Below, one piece after another: positions 11,060 to 22,961 of a DNA stretch of 64,000 nt; the first letter of the stretch is position 1; every line of letters starts with the position of its first letter. The translations under genes and the position numbers were made by a program. The notes beneath the pieces were generated by a model. The model was given only the letters and a program-made list of their open reading frames with translations, searched no databases and was not told the origin of the DNA. The stretch spans positions 1,984,001 through 2,048,000 of the forward strand of contig JAULSR010000003.1 of assembly GCA_030512295.1 (NCBI GenBank), in the 5' to 3' direction. This DNA comes from Bombardia bombarda. Its lineage: Eukaryota > Ascomycota > Sordariomycetes > Sordariales > Lasiosphaeriaceae.

Positions 11060-12709
11060 GGCTCAGACTCACTTGGGTATGTGCGGAGTATCATCTATGA
11101 AGTGATATAATGGCTGATATAGGGGGGCAAAGCACCACGTGGAAGAGCAGGGGCATTGCCGGACGAGTCATGCGCGGCGGTAGGTTAGAAAATGGATGAG
11201 GCTGCATGCTACCCATTTTATAGTAGCACTCTCCTCGGTCTTCCCCATGTTTTTTTCTTCATCCTTTCTTCCTTGTTCCCGTCTGGTGTTGCTTGGCATA
11301 GGGAACGCTGGTTCGGTTATTTAGGCCGGCTAGCTTCGGGCGTCGGTCCGCGTTGAGCCCAGGAGCCGAGATGTTTTGGTGGGATCATCGTGGGCGGTTG
11401 TTTCTTTGCTAATGGCGTTGGATAGTACTTGGGTTTATACTGACATGTGTATTGCCCTCTTGTCATTGGAGGACTAGCATGTGGCCACTGCAGAGTCATA
11501 TAAAGTCATTTGCGCTTGCACTTGAACAAAAGGATTGCTTCCACCCATAGGAAGCCCGCGCGGCCAGGTGTCGTCAAGCGAAAGGGGTGGATGTGGCGGC
11601 CACATGTGCACCACGATACAAAAGGTGGGGAAAAGGGTAAAGCAAGCAAGGGGCAATTGGACGAACGCCATGTGCCTTCTTCTTCCCCAGATTTGCCTTA
11701 CCGATTCGGGATCGTTGCATGTCGACCCCCATCCGGCCAAGCCTCAATCATACTCACCGGTTCGAGATGGAGAGATGCACGAGAAGAGGTGGTGGTGTGG
11801 CGATGTGGGATAAGGGGGGGGTCATGCCTTATTAAGTCGGTCTCGTCGTTTTGCTCCACACGTCCGGCTATCAAGCTATCCTAGAAGAAGACAAAGCCTG
11901 GGGTAATGTGGATGTTGTGGGTTTTGGCATTGTGGATGTGAAGGGAGGCGGATGGCGGAGACACGCCATCAACTTGGACTAGCTGCTACCCGATTGTGGA
12001 GTTCGTGTGGCCTCCTGTGATTTTTCAATCGTCACATGAGCGTCGCCATGTCGTCGCCATGTTCTGTCAACATCCAACATCCAACGTTCACCGTCCAGCA
12101 TATTCTCGAATTTCGATCATCGTCGAATAAAACTGGCCTCACTCTAAATGACTGGTTGTGTTTGAGTGTCCTGTTTCTGACGCCGCCACCACACCCATTG
12201 AGAGTGCTTGGACATAGGCAACGAACCCAAACCCCCTTTTCGATCACGGCGTCACTGGGGCCGATTTTATCCCTTTTCGCCGGTCCAGTCCGCTCCAGGC
12301 CCAACGCGTGGCTCTTTTTTGCGCCGTTAATCTCTCACCTTGGCCGGTCGACTTTTTGGCCATCTTTCCAAGATTCGACAAATCCACCTCGTGTCTTTTG
12401 ACCCATTGCCTCCAATCTCCCGCAACTTGTTTTTCCCCGTCAATCAGTCCACTCATTCACTCACGCAACCCAGAACAACAATCCCGACAAGCTTACTTCT
12501 CAAAAGCTTAAGGTCTAAAAATACCGCCAAATCTCTGGGTCCTAATTGACAGAGTGGACCTTTTGGCCAGGAATCGACCCCCAGTGACGCCGCCCCGGGT
12601 CTTTCGGCTCGTGCCTAAATACAAACACGAACAAGCCACATAAGCTCCACAACCGCGACGACCAGGACCTGACTTCACCCGGCGGCCGTCACCCGCTTCG
12701 TTCGCACCA
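11060..12709. other. Gene-free intergenic region
   Basis: Long upstream region of the Gln-rich ORF. It becomes pyrimidine- and C-rich from about 12300 towards the ATG at 12710, consistent with a long 5' leader. No supported gene. Confidence 0.5.
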
Positions 12710-12875
12710 ATGGTCGGGGCCTATCCCGACCCGTTTTCGTACGCCTCTGCTGCTGCTGCTGCCACTGTCACTGCAAGTGACGACTTTGCAGCTATCCAGC
12801 AGCAGCAAGAGCAGTTCTACGCCTCCATGTCTCCAAGCCTAGCGCCACAGTCACACCCGACAACCAAGCTGCATC

Positions 12876-12914
<39 letters not shown>

Positions 12915-13408
12915 ACCAACAGCACCAACACCAACAACTTCAATACCAATACCAACTCCAACAACAACACCACACCCAAAACAACTTCTTCCCCCAAGAA
13001 ACCCACCACTCCCCCCTCGAAAATGCCTCAAGCACAACCCACCCCCTCTCCCACTCCCAGAACCAACAATCGCTAATGCTCAACGCAATGCACCAATTCA
13101 CCCACCTGACCACCGAGCTCGCCGCCACGCGCCAGATGGCGCACGCGCTGCAGGCCGAGCTGCGGCGCGCCGCCCGCGAGCGCGACGAGGCCCGTCTGCA
13201 GCTGTCGACGCTGCGCAACGAGGTGTACACGGCGCGCCAGGTCGAGAAGCGGCTGCGCATCGAGCGCGACGAGGCACGCGGCCAGCTGGCGTTTCTGCGG
13301 AGGGACAGGTCGGCAGCGAGGCAGACGGAGCAGCGGCTGAGGAGGGAGCGGAATGAGGCCAAGATGGCGGTGGTGAGGTTGATGAGTGTGGGGGTGGGGA
13401 GGGGGTGA
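12710..13408 (+). CDS. Gln-rich coiled-coil protein, 3' structure uncertain
   Basis: Open frame of 232 codons from ATG 12710 (ACCAATGG context). Not assigned to a known family. The N-terminal half is Gln/Ala rich, with 13 consecutive CAA codons (12875-12913) and more Gln/His/Tyr repeats. The C-terminal half (about 13080-13380) is a basic/acidic heptad-like coiled coil containing three related segments, RAARERDEARLQL, EKRLRIERDEARGQL and EQRLRRERNEAKMAV. The layout suggests a nuclear or scaffold protein, but this is inference. The frame ends in a G-run (TGA at 13406-13408) exactly where a GTGAGT donor-like sequence begins (13405). The real gene may therefore splice, or be frame-shifted, into the acidic frame that follows at 13551-13985. 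Confidence 0.55.
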
Positions 13409-13503
13409 GTTTGAGTGGGAGTGGGAGTGGGAGTGGGAGTGGTAGTGGGAGGAGTGGGAGTAGGGATGTGGAAGGGGTGGTTGAGGCTGATGTGGATGTG
13501 GAA

Positions 13504-13574
13504 GGGGTGGTTGAGGGGGTGGTTGAGGGGGTGGTTGAGGGGGTGGTTGAGGGGTGGTTGAGGGGGTGGTTGAG
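13504..13574. repeat. 12-bp minisatellite GGGGTGGTTGAG, six units
   Basis: Six tandem units encoding VVEG-type repeats on the plus strand. Five are 12 bp; the unit at 13552-13562 is 11 bp because one G is missing, which shifts the reading frame. A (GGGAGT)n tract lies just upstream (about 13414-13440). Confidence 0.85.
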
Positions 13575-13985
13575 GGGGAGGCTGATGAGGAAGGGGATGT
13601 GGATGTGGAAGGAGAGCAGGAGAGGGAGAGGGGGCAGGTTGAAGGGCAAGCAGAACAGATTGAAGTGCGGGTTGAAGAGGAGGGACGGGAGGAGATGGAT
13701 TTGTGGGAAGGTGAAGGGGAGGTTGAGGGAGATGTGGACTTGGATGGTGATGGGTTGGATCTTGGTTTAGACTTTGTGGGGGAGGCGGAGGGTGAGGTGG
13801 AGGGCGAGGTGGAGGGCGGGGGTGACAAAGAGGAACAAGGAGAGATTAGGGAAGATGATGTGTTGCACGAGGACGAAAGTGAGGACGACGACGAGGTGGG
13901 AATCATCTTGGGGAGTCCACACTTGTCGCCGACAGCGTGTTCCCCCTCTGCTCAGCTGCGCGAGCAAGAGAGTGGTCAGCCATGA
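13551..13985 (+). other. Acidic reading frame following the minisatellite, probable continuation of the Gln-rich gene
   Basis: About 144 codons without a clear start of their own, beginning inside the minisatellite and ending at TGA 13983-13985. The product is extremely acidic (repeated EVEGEVEG and DLDGDGLDLGLD-like stretches, then ESEDDDEVG) and ends in a Ser/Pro/Gln tail. The frame before the short repeat unit reads the same VEGVVEG pattern, so the two were once one frame. It is either the 3' part of the 12710 gene, reached by splicing or after frame repair, or a non-coding G-rich stretch. Codon content is repeat-driven, so open length alone is weak evidence. Confidence 0.4.
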
Positions 13986-14220
13986 AGTATGACTATGATA
14001 CTGGTAACGGCGTATGAAAAACGGTTCAAGTTAGTATGACAGGGGCAAAATTGTTTCAATACGAGGGCAAAGTAAGTAGTGTAAGATGAAAAGTTTAGTG
14101 TTATATGACAGTTTTAATGATACCAATTTTCTATAAGCACAGGGTATTCCTTCTAAGATAAATCAGATAATCCAAACAAATTTCACCTACCAATCCAACC
14201 CCTTGACGAAAAGCCTCCCC

Positions 14221-14915
14221 TTAAACAAGCATGGCAACGAAAGCCCCCAAACTGAGACTGGCCCAAATACCCCAGATGGCCAACTCACCGCTCGAGCTGG
14301 GTCGAACAGCAGTTCCGGCGCTCTTAGACGTAGTTGCGGCACCACCGGCAGCCGCAGCAGTGCCCGTGGGAGCAGCGCCATTCCCGTAGCCTTCGGTCGA
14401 GCAGACGCTGACGGCGGCGTAGTAGACGCTGTAATCAGTACCCTTGGTACAGTAGCTCTGGTAACAGCTGAAAGCGGTGTGTCAGTGAACGATTCCCGCA
14501 CACTGGACTGTTCAAACAATCAGCACTTACTTGTACAGAGATGTTGCCTGGCTGCAACCACACGCGGTGTCAAGGGACAGGGTCGAGGCAGTGCCGAGGC
14601 AGAGATCGGTGCTCAATCCCTCACCAGCGCAAGAGGCGAATTCGCTATGTTTGGTTACTGTGTTAGCAGCAATGATATTGGTCATCTAGAAGTTGTAGAT
14701 AGGGGGTTGATGAAGGACAATGAAGTGCTGGTTCTTTCGAGAAGTGAAAAAACGCGTAAAACTTACGTGATGGAAGCATCACAGTCGCCCGAATCCTCAG
14801 CGCCCGACGTCTGCCTTGCGGCAAGCTCAGCTACCGGTGTGATTGTGTGGTGCACCTCTGCGGTGGCCAGGGACGCGAGGGACGCGGCCAGGAGGACGGG
14901 AGCTTGGAAATGCAT
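14221..14915 (-). CDS. CFEM-like 8-cysteine secreted protein with GPI-type tail
   Basis: Predicted 169-aa cell-surface protein. Exons 14531-14644 and 14221-14467 follow exon 1 (14767-14915); introns 14645-14766 and 14468-14530 have GTAAGT or GTAAGTG donors. The start ATG 14915 opens a signal peptide (MHFQAPVLLAASLASLATA). The mature part has eight cysteines; the second half follows CFEM spacing (C-x-C, x8, C, x4, C, x15, C: ACGCSQATSLYNCYQSYC), while the first cysteines are spaced more widely than in typical CFEM domains. A Thr/Ala/Gly/Ser linker leads to a C-terminal hydrophobic tail (LAIWGIWASLSLGAFVAML) of the kind replaced by a GPI anchor. CFEM proteins include haem-binding and adhesion proteins; which applies here cannot be told. 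Confidence 0.75.
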
Positions 14916-15860
14916 GGTTTTTGATCTGTTGCTGAACAAAGGAGTGAGATGATTCCAAAATTGACGATGTGAGTCCAAAAGAAAAAAAAATGAACAAAAC
15001 CAAAATGGGCACCTCCCAGAACCGATATAGCGACCCGCTCCCTGAAAGGATTCGCGATGTTTTCCCAGTCCATGACCAGGGACTGCGCCAAAGGAGATTG
15101 GTGTGGGGCGTCGAATTCAAGCATCAAGACCAAGCAAACCAATCGTCACCGGGATCCAGCATCCATCGCGCCAAGCGGGTAGTACCCGAAAGCACTGAAG
15201 ACGGGTACTAGGACCATTGTAGACTGGTTGTTGTGGTTGTTGGCTGTTGGCCAAGTATCATCTGAAGCGAGATTTCGAGCCAACCCAGCTGCCCAAAATC
15301 GATTGCGCCTCCTGTTTCAAGAGAAATGCGGCAGCTTGAAGAATTTCGGTGAGCTTCTTCCGGCGAAATGATAATAGTCGGGATTCGGTTTAGCGAGATT
15401 GTGAAGGGTGATATTTCAGCCGCAGATGCACTTCCTATGTCGGGTTCTCTTTGTGCAGGTTTGCGAGTTACCAATCGAATGCCAGTCAGCTCCTTGTGTA
15501 ACCGCGTCGGGCTGGTACCCCTTTCGGGCCTCGTCAGGCCTGGCAGGCGTAAGTAAGTGGCTGGTATAGTTAACAGGTAGATAGATCACTTCGACCACGC
15601 GAAATATGGTAACAGCAACGTTTACCATTTTGTCGTCGGTAGATAGAGTTCTTTTGAAAAGTCTTCTTTCAAGTACGTAGTAGTAGCTCAGCTATCTAAT
15701 CTACCCAGGTACAAGGAGTAGCGTAACGTAATTTAAAGTGTGAAGAATCAACGATGAAACCAAACCATGTGTCGTTCCTTCCACGAGACTTCCATGACCG
15801 TCTCCGACTTCCCATTCTGATCCTAATAAACGCACTTAACTCTCTACAAGATATCTAGAA
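14916..15860. other. Gene-free intergenic region
   Basis: Promoter of the CFEM-like gene and 3' flank of the DUF3433 gene. No supported gene or repeat. Confidence 0.5.
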
Positions 15861-17965
15861 CTAGACTGCATTCTTCCTCCTCGTCACAATAAGTGTGTAT
15901 ACCTGCGGGGCTTCGCGGGGCCGGTTCCTATCATCCAGCCCCTTTATGTTTTTGTCCAACACTTCACGCAAAGAATGAGTACCAGGTCCGTCAGAGTTTG
16001 ACTCCAGCCCGCCTTCTGTACGTGTACTCACAACCCCACCTGCCCCATTTTCCTCCCCGTGTGATTTGTTCTCGGGAGACACACCCAGCGGTATCCAGCC
16101 CAGCCGAAACTTGTGCCCTTCAAAGAAGCGTTCATAATAGTACATAGTCTCGGCAATATTTGTCGGGCTCCCTACGAACAGCGGCGAAATCCCTTTCTTT
16201 CCATTGAATTTAAAGGGGAGAAGCCAGCCGGTGGCCGAAAAGACGATTGTTGCACCCAGAAGAGCTTGGAGGATGCGGGTGGAAGCTTCATCCTGGATCA
16301 TACGCCGAGAACTTTGCGTGAACGTTGCATTGAGTAGGATGGGCTGTGTCTCGTTGGCGTCAAGGTGTGATTTGCTACTATTAGCTAGCTGGTAATCGCG
16401 GCCTAGGTTTATTGCGCCCTTTGTGCCCAATGCCGTACGGTACTCTGCATGGAGCGACTGTGCTCGAATAATACCGTGGTGAAAACGAATTGCATCTGTT
16501 ACTGCTTCTACCTGGGCCAAGTCGACAAGAGTGGAAATGGGTATGGAGAATTGAGATTTCATGACAAAGCTGAAGAAATCATTTGCCCAGAGCTGTGTTG
16601 TTGTGTTTTCGGCTGTAGAATTCCACACGTTCGTGAAGTTATTGTATAGCCGTGCTCCGAAATTGAGTGTATCGTACATGTCTGACTCTACACTCTCCAT
16701 CTGGCGCTCATGAGTCCAGAACTGTTCCCACCATGTCGTGTTTGGTTTCATTGTCGTCTTGAGTACCTTGTTGGCATCTACTGCTGGAGGATGCTGTGGT
16801 GGTCCACTCGTAAATCAGGTCCCAACAGCTGCACGGATGCCTCAACAACGTCGATTGTTTCGTTACAGTAATAAACGAAAGCGAAATCAGGTCGAGGTTC
16901 CAACATTTGCCGCAGATTGGAGATATCCTGCACGTAAGCCCAAGCGTACGCGTATTGCCAGTGACGTGATTTTCCGTCGTATTGCCACATACCCGGTTGA
17001 TGGACGACGCCATCAATAGCCACTAGCAAAGCATTGATATCCGAAAAGATAGGAGCGCCCTGCGCCAACATGATGGAATCAAAGTGTTTACCCGTGTAAT
17101 TTTCACAACGCATCCAGGTGTCAATACAGGGGTTCGTGGGGCGAGCTACCACCACTGTTATTAGATCTTCAAAATATACTCTCGTTTGTTCTGTGACATT
17201 ATCCAAGATGCAGGTCATCCGAGGGCGCAAGGCTGGAAGCGTGACAGTAATGTTGAATCCAAGCGAGGATGCTTCTTTCAATAATAAGGGCATTGATGAA
17301 AAGGAGCCAAGGCTGAGCTCCGGGAAAACCAAGTCTTGATAAGTAAAGACCGGAAAGGTTATGTTTTTCTGCATCGTAAGCGAACTGGTTGGTGATCCCC
17401 AAAATTTGGTGGAATGATTCCCTGGCAGGAAGGCATGGAATGAATCCTTGACTTCTAGATGACCAGGGAACTGCTCATAAACGGACTGGGTAATGAATAA
17501 TGAAGCTGAGAAAATCGTGAATAAAGATGTCACTAGGCTCGCCAGCGTTGTCCAAAATGGAGCCAAACTATCAATTTTAACCTCCGTCTTGAAGATCGTG
17601 CCGATAGATCTGTCGACAAGATTCAGTCCGATCGTTGAGGAAAAGGCTGAACCAGTATTGGTGCACATATTGACGAATGGCTGGCGAGAACGGACAGCAA
17701 AGTCCACAGACGAATGGTACACTGCGAGGAGCACCAAGCTAATGGTAGGACCAAGGGTCCATATGTAATGAGGAAGTGAGTTCAGTTGTATATCGGACAG
17801 CCCGTTCTCCCTCTTGGATTTTCGAAGCAAAATTTCAAGCACGGATATTATAGCCGTAGTAGTAAGTATGATAGCAATGCGCGTAGGTGAACGAAGAACA
17901 ATAGGCGCCTTTGCTTTCATGTTTGCAATGGAATCCGCAGTATGTCCATGTCCTCTGGATCCCAT
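15861..17965 (-). pseudogene. DUF3433-type membrane protein, second half, frame broken
   Basis: Second DUF3433-like unit, probably the C-terminal half of the gene starting at 20280. It has a hydrophobic segment after LRSPTRIAI, then YIWTLGPTISLVLLAVYHSSV and a TM near 17570-17490. An N-glycosylation-rich extracellular region follows, and a final TM (about 16260-16200) before a cytosolic tail with RRKNAV at the end. The frame read from 17965 stops at 16778, while the downstream frame (to 15861) is open from about 16800 and carries the expected continuation (PPAVDANK, then TTWWEQFW). So a one-base shift lies at about 16775-16800. No intron with good borders removes it. A clean 62-bp intron (17977-18038, GTAAGC donor, TACTGAT branch, ACAG acceptor) ends 11 bp before ATG 17965, which argues that both halves are one gene. 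Confidence 0.6.
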
Positions 17966-18038
17966 AGACCGAGTATCTGTTTTCTTCAAAGATCAGTAAC
18001 TCCAGACTGCTTGGTTTTGGTACTTTATACTTGCTTAC

Positions 18039-20280
18039 CTATTCCCTGTATTTTGGTCCTATTATTGGCTTCGTTTGGCATATAACACTCCTTGCTTCCC
18101 ACACCAGGTTACTTAGGTGTGTGGATGTTCTCCCACACCGCCTATGCATCATGACCAGAATCATGGCGAACCCTAAAATCGTGCTGGGCGCTCCCTGAAA
18201 TGCCTCTGGTTTACTTCGGATCATGACAATGCAGAGTAGTAACAAGACCGATGCTGCAGACAGTGATGCAATGGTGTGGCCGATGAGTGGACGGACACGA
18301 ACTCGATTAACCGTGGCCGCCTCAGTACCGATGATGCGCTCAATTTTGGGCTCTGTGAAGCGATAATTGATTATTTGAATAGCGACTTGTTTGCAAAACT
18401 TCTTGGTGACATGTTGTAGGAGCGATGAACTGAACAAAGAGGTCACGCGCGTGACAGGGGAGGAGTAAAGCATTAGGGCTAGGAGCATGCGGATATCTAG
18501 ATATATTGCAACATCCTTGTCACAATATTCGGGGAAAACCGCAACGCAAATCTCTGATGGAAATTGGAAACGACTGGGAGGTCGAGACTGCAGCCCATTC
18601 ATCAAGCTGGCAGCGGTGAAGTTATCGATCGTTTTGGGGGCTGATTCTGCTGAGATGGCAAGCTTCTCGATTGATTTGGCGCGGGAAACGACTTCTAAAC
18701 TCAAGGCAGAAGCAGTCGGGTAGCAGATAAATTGAATCGACTGCGAAACATTGGGCTTTTTTAGCTCAACCATGGAGAACGTATAGTCTTCTTCCAGTCT
18801 TAGGAGAACAAATCCGATCCGCAGGTTCTCGCTTCGAGTAGAGTCATTTCCGCAATAACCCATCCAATACCGGCCAAATACGGCAAGATACGGTACCGCC
18901 ATCAACTCGTCGAACTCTGCCAGAGAGAGATCGCAACCGTCTGCACTGATAGATATGTTGAAGTTGGGTTTGTCGCCAGGATAATGCATCTTCCAGAACA
19001 TCTCCTTTAGATCTTCCTGTTGGTGGCTGAACTCTACCAACTGTGCATCTTGACATTGAATATCGGGAGAAATGCCATCGACAATCGCCGTGACCTCATG
19101 CAAAATGGAGTCGTCATAACTGAATTTCTGAAATACGAAGTCTTCAGACGTGCCATCTGGGTAGGATAAATTGTCCTTTAAAAATTCCGATCATCGTTTG
19201 ATAGGGCAAGAAGCTAATCTCGGTAGGTGCCGAAAGGCCTCCTGAGAATCTGGTCTGAAGTGTTATAGGCGTATTACGAGTGACGTAGACGGGATCCAAT
19301 GTGATCAGTGAGGTTGACAAGACTCTGGCCACAACCAATAACAGCCCGACAACTATAGACGAGACGAGAAGGCCGTCTCGACTTCTGCAGGCATTTAACA
19401 GCGCCTCTGGGAACCACATATCCAAGTAGTCGATGTGAGCAGCTTTTTCGACCGAAGCCGGACTCTTTGCGTTTGAGATGCTCCGCCAAGGTGCCACCAG
19501 CTTTGCCTGGAACTCAACACGGCTCCAAAGCGCCCCGATAATAGTCAAGATGGCTGTCGGTCCATAGGTCCAAAGGTAATGCAGGTTGAGATGGCTTGTC
19601 GCGAGTCCCTGATTCTTGACAGAGATCACCACCAGGGCCTCGACGACGATGATAAGGCAAAGGAAGCAGACTATGAACCCAAGGAGAACAGCATGTTGTA
19701 GGTAAACTGGCTGCCGTGGCCTGAAATAGCGGGTAGCGGGAGGCCAAATTATGTGATCATGATTTGTAGGGGGTTGCCTATTGGGGGCTTCACAGGTCGA
19801 AATGCATCGTGACTGTGGAAAGGGGGGCGACCAAATCCAACTCTCATTATCGTCTGGTCCTTGATCGTCGATTAGCTGTATGACAGCAGATGCGGATTGC
19901 TCTTCAGACGCTATAGTCGACCGCGATGTTCGAAGGAGCCGCGTTTCAGCTTGTTCATCATCATCCTGGCGTCTATTTTGTGCTTCATGAAGCCGAGAAG
20001 GACCTTGCTGTCCAATCGCCGAAACTGACTGCGACGGTCGGGTGATCCTGTGTGTAGAGATATCACTCTCATGGTCGACATAATCGGATTTTGAAAGCGA
20101 TAGCGACGGCTCAGGGGGGTTTCGACACTGCTCGTGTATGGGCCGAGCAATAGTGCAAGGGAGCGGTCCAGATTTGGGCGTATTTGAAGAAGGCGATGAG
20201 GACAGCATGTCGGATATGTCTCCATATGGAAAGTCTTTGGCGTAGCACTCCAAGTCCTCGGCTTCGATGTGTGCAGCCAT
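18039..20280 (-). pseudogene. DUF3433-type membrane protein, first half, frame broken
   Basis: N-terminal half of the presumed two-unit DUF3433 protein. From ATG 20280 it encodes a ~170-residue Ser/Pro-rich cytosolic leader, WPPATRYFRPRQPVYL, TMs at about 19690-19630 and 19560-19520 (LWTYGPTAILTIIGALWSRV) and a further TM near 19330. The first frame runs to a stop at 19144. Another frame, open across about 19190 to 18039, carries the expected continuation (NLSYPDGTSEDFVFQ), so there is a one-base shift near the A-run at 19180-19184. It ends with a TM (SAASVLLLLCIVMI) and a second hydrophobic stretch. Its stop TAG (18039-18041) is immediately followed by an intron donor at 18038; entering the second half in frame would need a further shift at about 18041-18110. 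The domain call is from recalled family pattern. Confidence 0.6.
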
Positions 20281-21985
20281 CTCTAACTATCGACTAGACG
20301 CCAACTTGTTTGGAGAAGTCTGACTGTGGTCTGACTGTGATGGTAGAATGCGGGAACAGCAAAACGTTGACTGCAGCCTGAATGTCCGGTGCGCACAGGA
20401 TGAGTATTAACTATCAGATCTTCAAAGACTCATCAGAAACTGATGATTGATAGCAATGTGTGTGCCAATCTGCAACTGGAATGAAGATAAGGAACGGCCC
20501 AATAGGTATTGTCCAGTTCTAAGAGGTCTTTCCTCTCGGCGGCAAGGATGCATCTCAATCTTCACATCCTAGGTATTCTGATTGCCTGAATACCATGATC
20601 GACAGTGACATTTTAAATCATAGCTCAAGGCGCTCTAACGCCGTTCTCAAGCATACGATAGGCTGGGCTCACAAAGCTCTTGGCTTTAACCTAAGATAGT
20701 TCATTTTACCTCGTACAACCTGAGGTAAGGTAAAGTACTGAGGGTAAATTGGGCGGGAAGGCGCACTCGCGGCAACAATTACCCACGGGCTCGTATTGAA
20801 GGGGCTGTGGTTCACGTACGTATCACTTGATAATATCGCTTAGCTAGCACATCCTGTGTACCACAAACATTTCTATTAAGTGGAGGGTACTTAATATACA
20901 CACAGGCGTCGAGCATTGAGCTCAAATATCGGTGGATGATTATACCTAGATAAAAATCCGGAAGTCAAATGCATAAGGCAGGTAGGTACCTAGGTACATA
21001 TGCTACCTTGCAAGTGAAATTGACAACGAGCGGGACGTGGAGCGGGACGTATAGATTTGAGGGTTCTGGGTGAGGCTCAGATCTGTTTCTCATAACTAAC
21101 CATAAGGCTGAATTTCAAGATTGAGAAAAGAAGAAACCAAGATTGTAAGTACTGGAATAAGAAACTGTTATAAGTCAAGTAGGGGTCTAGACTAGGAGCT
21201 CGTAAGGAGCTGGGGTATAAGCGCATGCACACATGCAGGCATGAGAAGGACTGTTAGAAACTCATGTATCATCTTGGTTCAATCTCATCCCTCTTCCGCA
21301 GTATTGAGCCACATGGATCTCTGCCGCCCGGCAAAACATGTTTCCCTAGCTTTGCCGCAAAGATCCGAGTGCCCCCAACCACGTCCTTGTGTTACCTAAA
21401 AAGGATTAAAATAAATTAGACAGTGATTTGATCGAAGCCGGATGTGACATATCATACGAACCCGTCAAGGCAGACAGGAAGTATAAGCCAGCGTGACGAG
21501 CTGAAGTTGAGAGGAGGCGCGTTGGCACACAAAACGGAGATGTACCTGAGAGGATAGGCTGTGCTGGCAGAACGCAAGGCAGATAATCCAAAGTACGTAT
21601 CTGTAGAGGCCAAAGGTAGCGACAACCCTGTGAGACGTATCCCGGGATAGCGTATCCCGGGACAGCGTAGTCTAGTCGAATCTGCAAGTATGATCGCCGA
21701 GGAGCGGCGCGTAGTCGCGGCACTGCTGTCAGATAGGTCGCCAATGCAGCAAGTATTGCCCATGCCAAGACACCCGCGATACGAAAACTTCGTAACTAGT
21801 TGTCAAAAAGAAAGTCATCCATAATAGGTACGCCCGCCCAAGTATCTCTAGTACTATCATCCCAATCAAGGAAACCCACAGCTTGCCTCCAAATCCTATC
21901 CATCACATGTGCGCCCTCGGAATGCTGACCCCAACCTGCCTTACCGGGCCCTCCCCAACTCTCAGCTCACTCAACCCCCACGATC
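20281..21985. other. Gene-free intergenic region
   Basis: AT-rich upstream region of the DUF3433 gene, with GGTAGGTACCTAGGTAC-type motifs at about 20978-21000. The 12-bp palindrome TATCCCGGGATA and a near-copy lie at about 21638-21666. An open minus frame at 21406-21768 lacks recognisable features and is not annotated. Confidence 0.5.
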
Positions 21986-22961
21986 CTAATCCGAATCGCT
22001 GCTTGAGCTGCTGCTCGAGCTACCCGAGCCGCTCTTCTTGCGCTTGTGGTGCTTCTCCTTCTTGTGGTGCTTCTCCTTCTTGGCCTTGCCATGCCTGCAA
22101 AGTAAAACAAGTCAGCATATCGATCTCTCAACTCTCAAGCCACAACAATGAGAAATACTTACTTTCCACTAACAGCATCCTGCAGCTTATGCCCGCCATA
22201 AGCTCCACCCAGCACGCCGGCAACCGTACCTAGGGTGCCACCACCCATGGCATGGCTCAGCAGGGCGCCCGCCGCTCCGCCCGCGAGCCCGCCACCGAGG
22301 CCACGGTCCTGTTCGGGCGCGCCGTAGCCTATCGGCGGCTGCTGCTGATGCTGCTGCTGGCCAGGGTAGGCCTGGGCCTGGTTGTTGTACTGGCCCTGCG
22401 GCGGCGCGTAGCCCTGGTGCTGCTGCGGCTGCTGTCCGCGCTGGTCATATTGGCCCTGTCCGCCGTGCTGGGGAGGAGGGGCGCCATATTGCTGCTGGTG
22501 CTGTGGGGGAGGGGCGCCATATGGTTGCTGCTGGTGCTGTGGGGAAGGGGCGCCATATGGTTGCTGCTGGTGCTGTGGGGGAGGGGCGCCGTACTGCTGC
22601 TGCTGCTGCTGCTGGGGCGTATGCGATGGGGGGTATGCGCCGGGGGGCGGGGAGGAGTAGTAATTGTGTTGCGGTTGGGCGGGAGGCGGAGGTCCCTGGT
22701 TGTAGGGAGAATGGGAGGGAGGAGGGTATTGGCCCTGGAGAAAGGAGCGAGAGGTTAGCAGGTATTTCGCAAATGTTTAAACGGGTGCGATCGCAAAGCG
22801 CAATGCATGCGACGGCGCGACGGGCATCATACCTGTTGCTGGTAGTTCTGGGGAGGCTGGCCCTGTCCCTGACCGTAGGGCTGCTGCTGTCCGTAGTTTT
22901 GCTGGCCCTGCTGGCCGTAGCCGCCGCCCTGCTGCTGGTTGTAGTAGTCGTTCGCAGACAT
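21986..22961 (-). CDS. Gln/Pro/Tyr-rich protein with glycine-zipper segment and Lys/Ser tail
   Basis: Predicted 269-aa protein from exons 22833-22961, 22163-22734 and 21986-22094; introns 22735-22832 and 22095-22162. It begins MSANDYYNQQQGGGYGQQ and has a long prion-like low-complexity region with YGAPPPQHQQQ-type repeats. A glycine-zipper helix pair follows (GLGGGLAGGAAGALLSHAMG and TVAGVLGGAYGGHKL). It ends in a basic KKEKHHKKEKHHKRKK stretch and a Ser/Asp tail. Similar small Gly-zipper proteins are widespread in ascomycetes without an assigned role. Possible membrane association or phase separation is inference from composition. Confidence 0.8.

Noticed and set aside
16750..16860. A short intron to explain the DUF3433 frame change near 16780
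   Set aside because: The only GT-AG pair that restores frame uses a weak GTTGTT donor and would remove a segment (VEASVQLLGPDLRVD) that looks conserved.
21406..21768. 120-codon minus-strand frame with a hydrophobic start
   Set aside because: The tract overlaps a palindromic repeat and the product has no family features.
22252..22758. Plus-strand Leu/Val-rich frame that looks transmembrane
   Set aside because: Antisense of Gln codons in the glycine-zipper gene gives CTG/TTG Leu runs.
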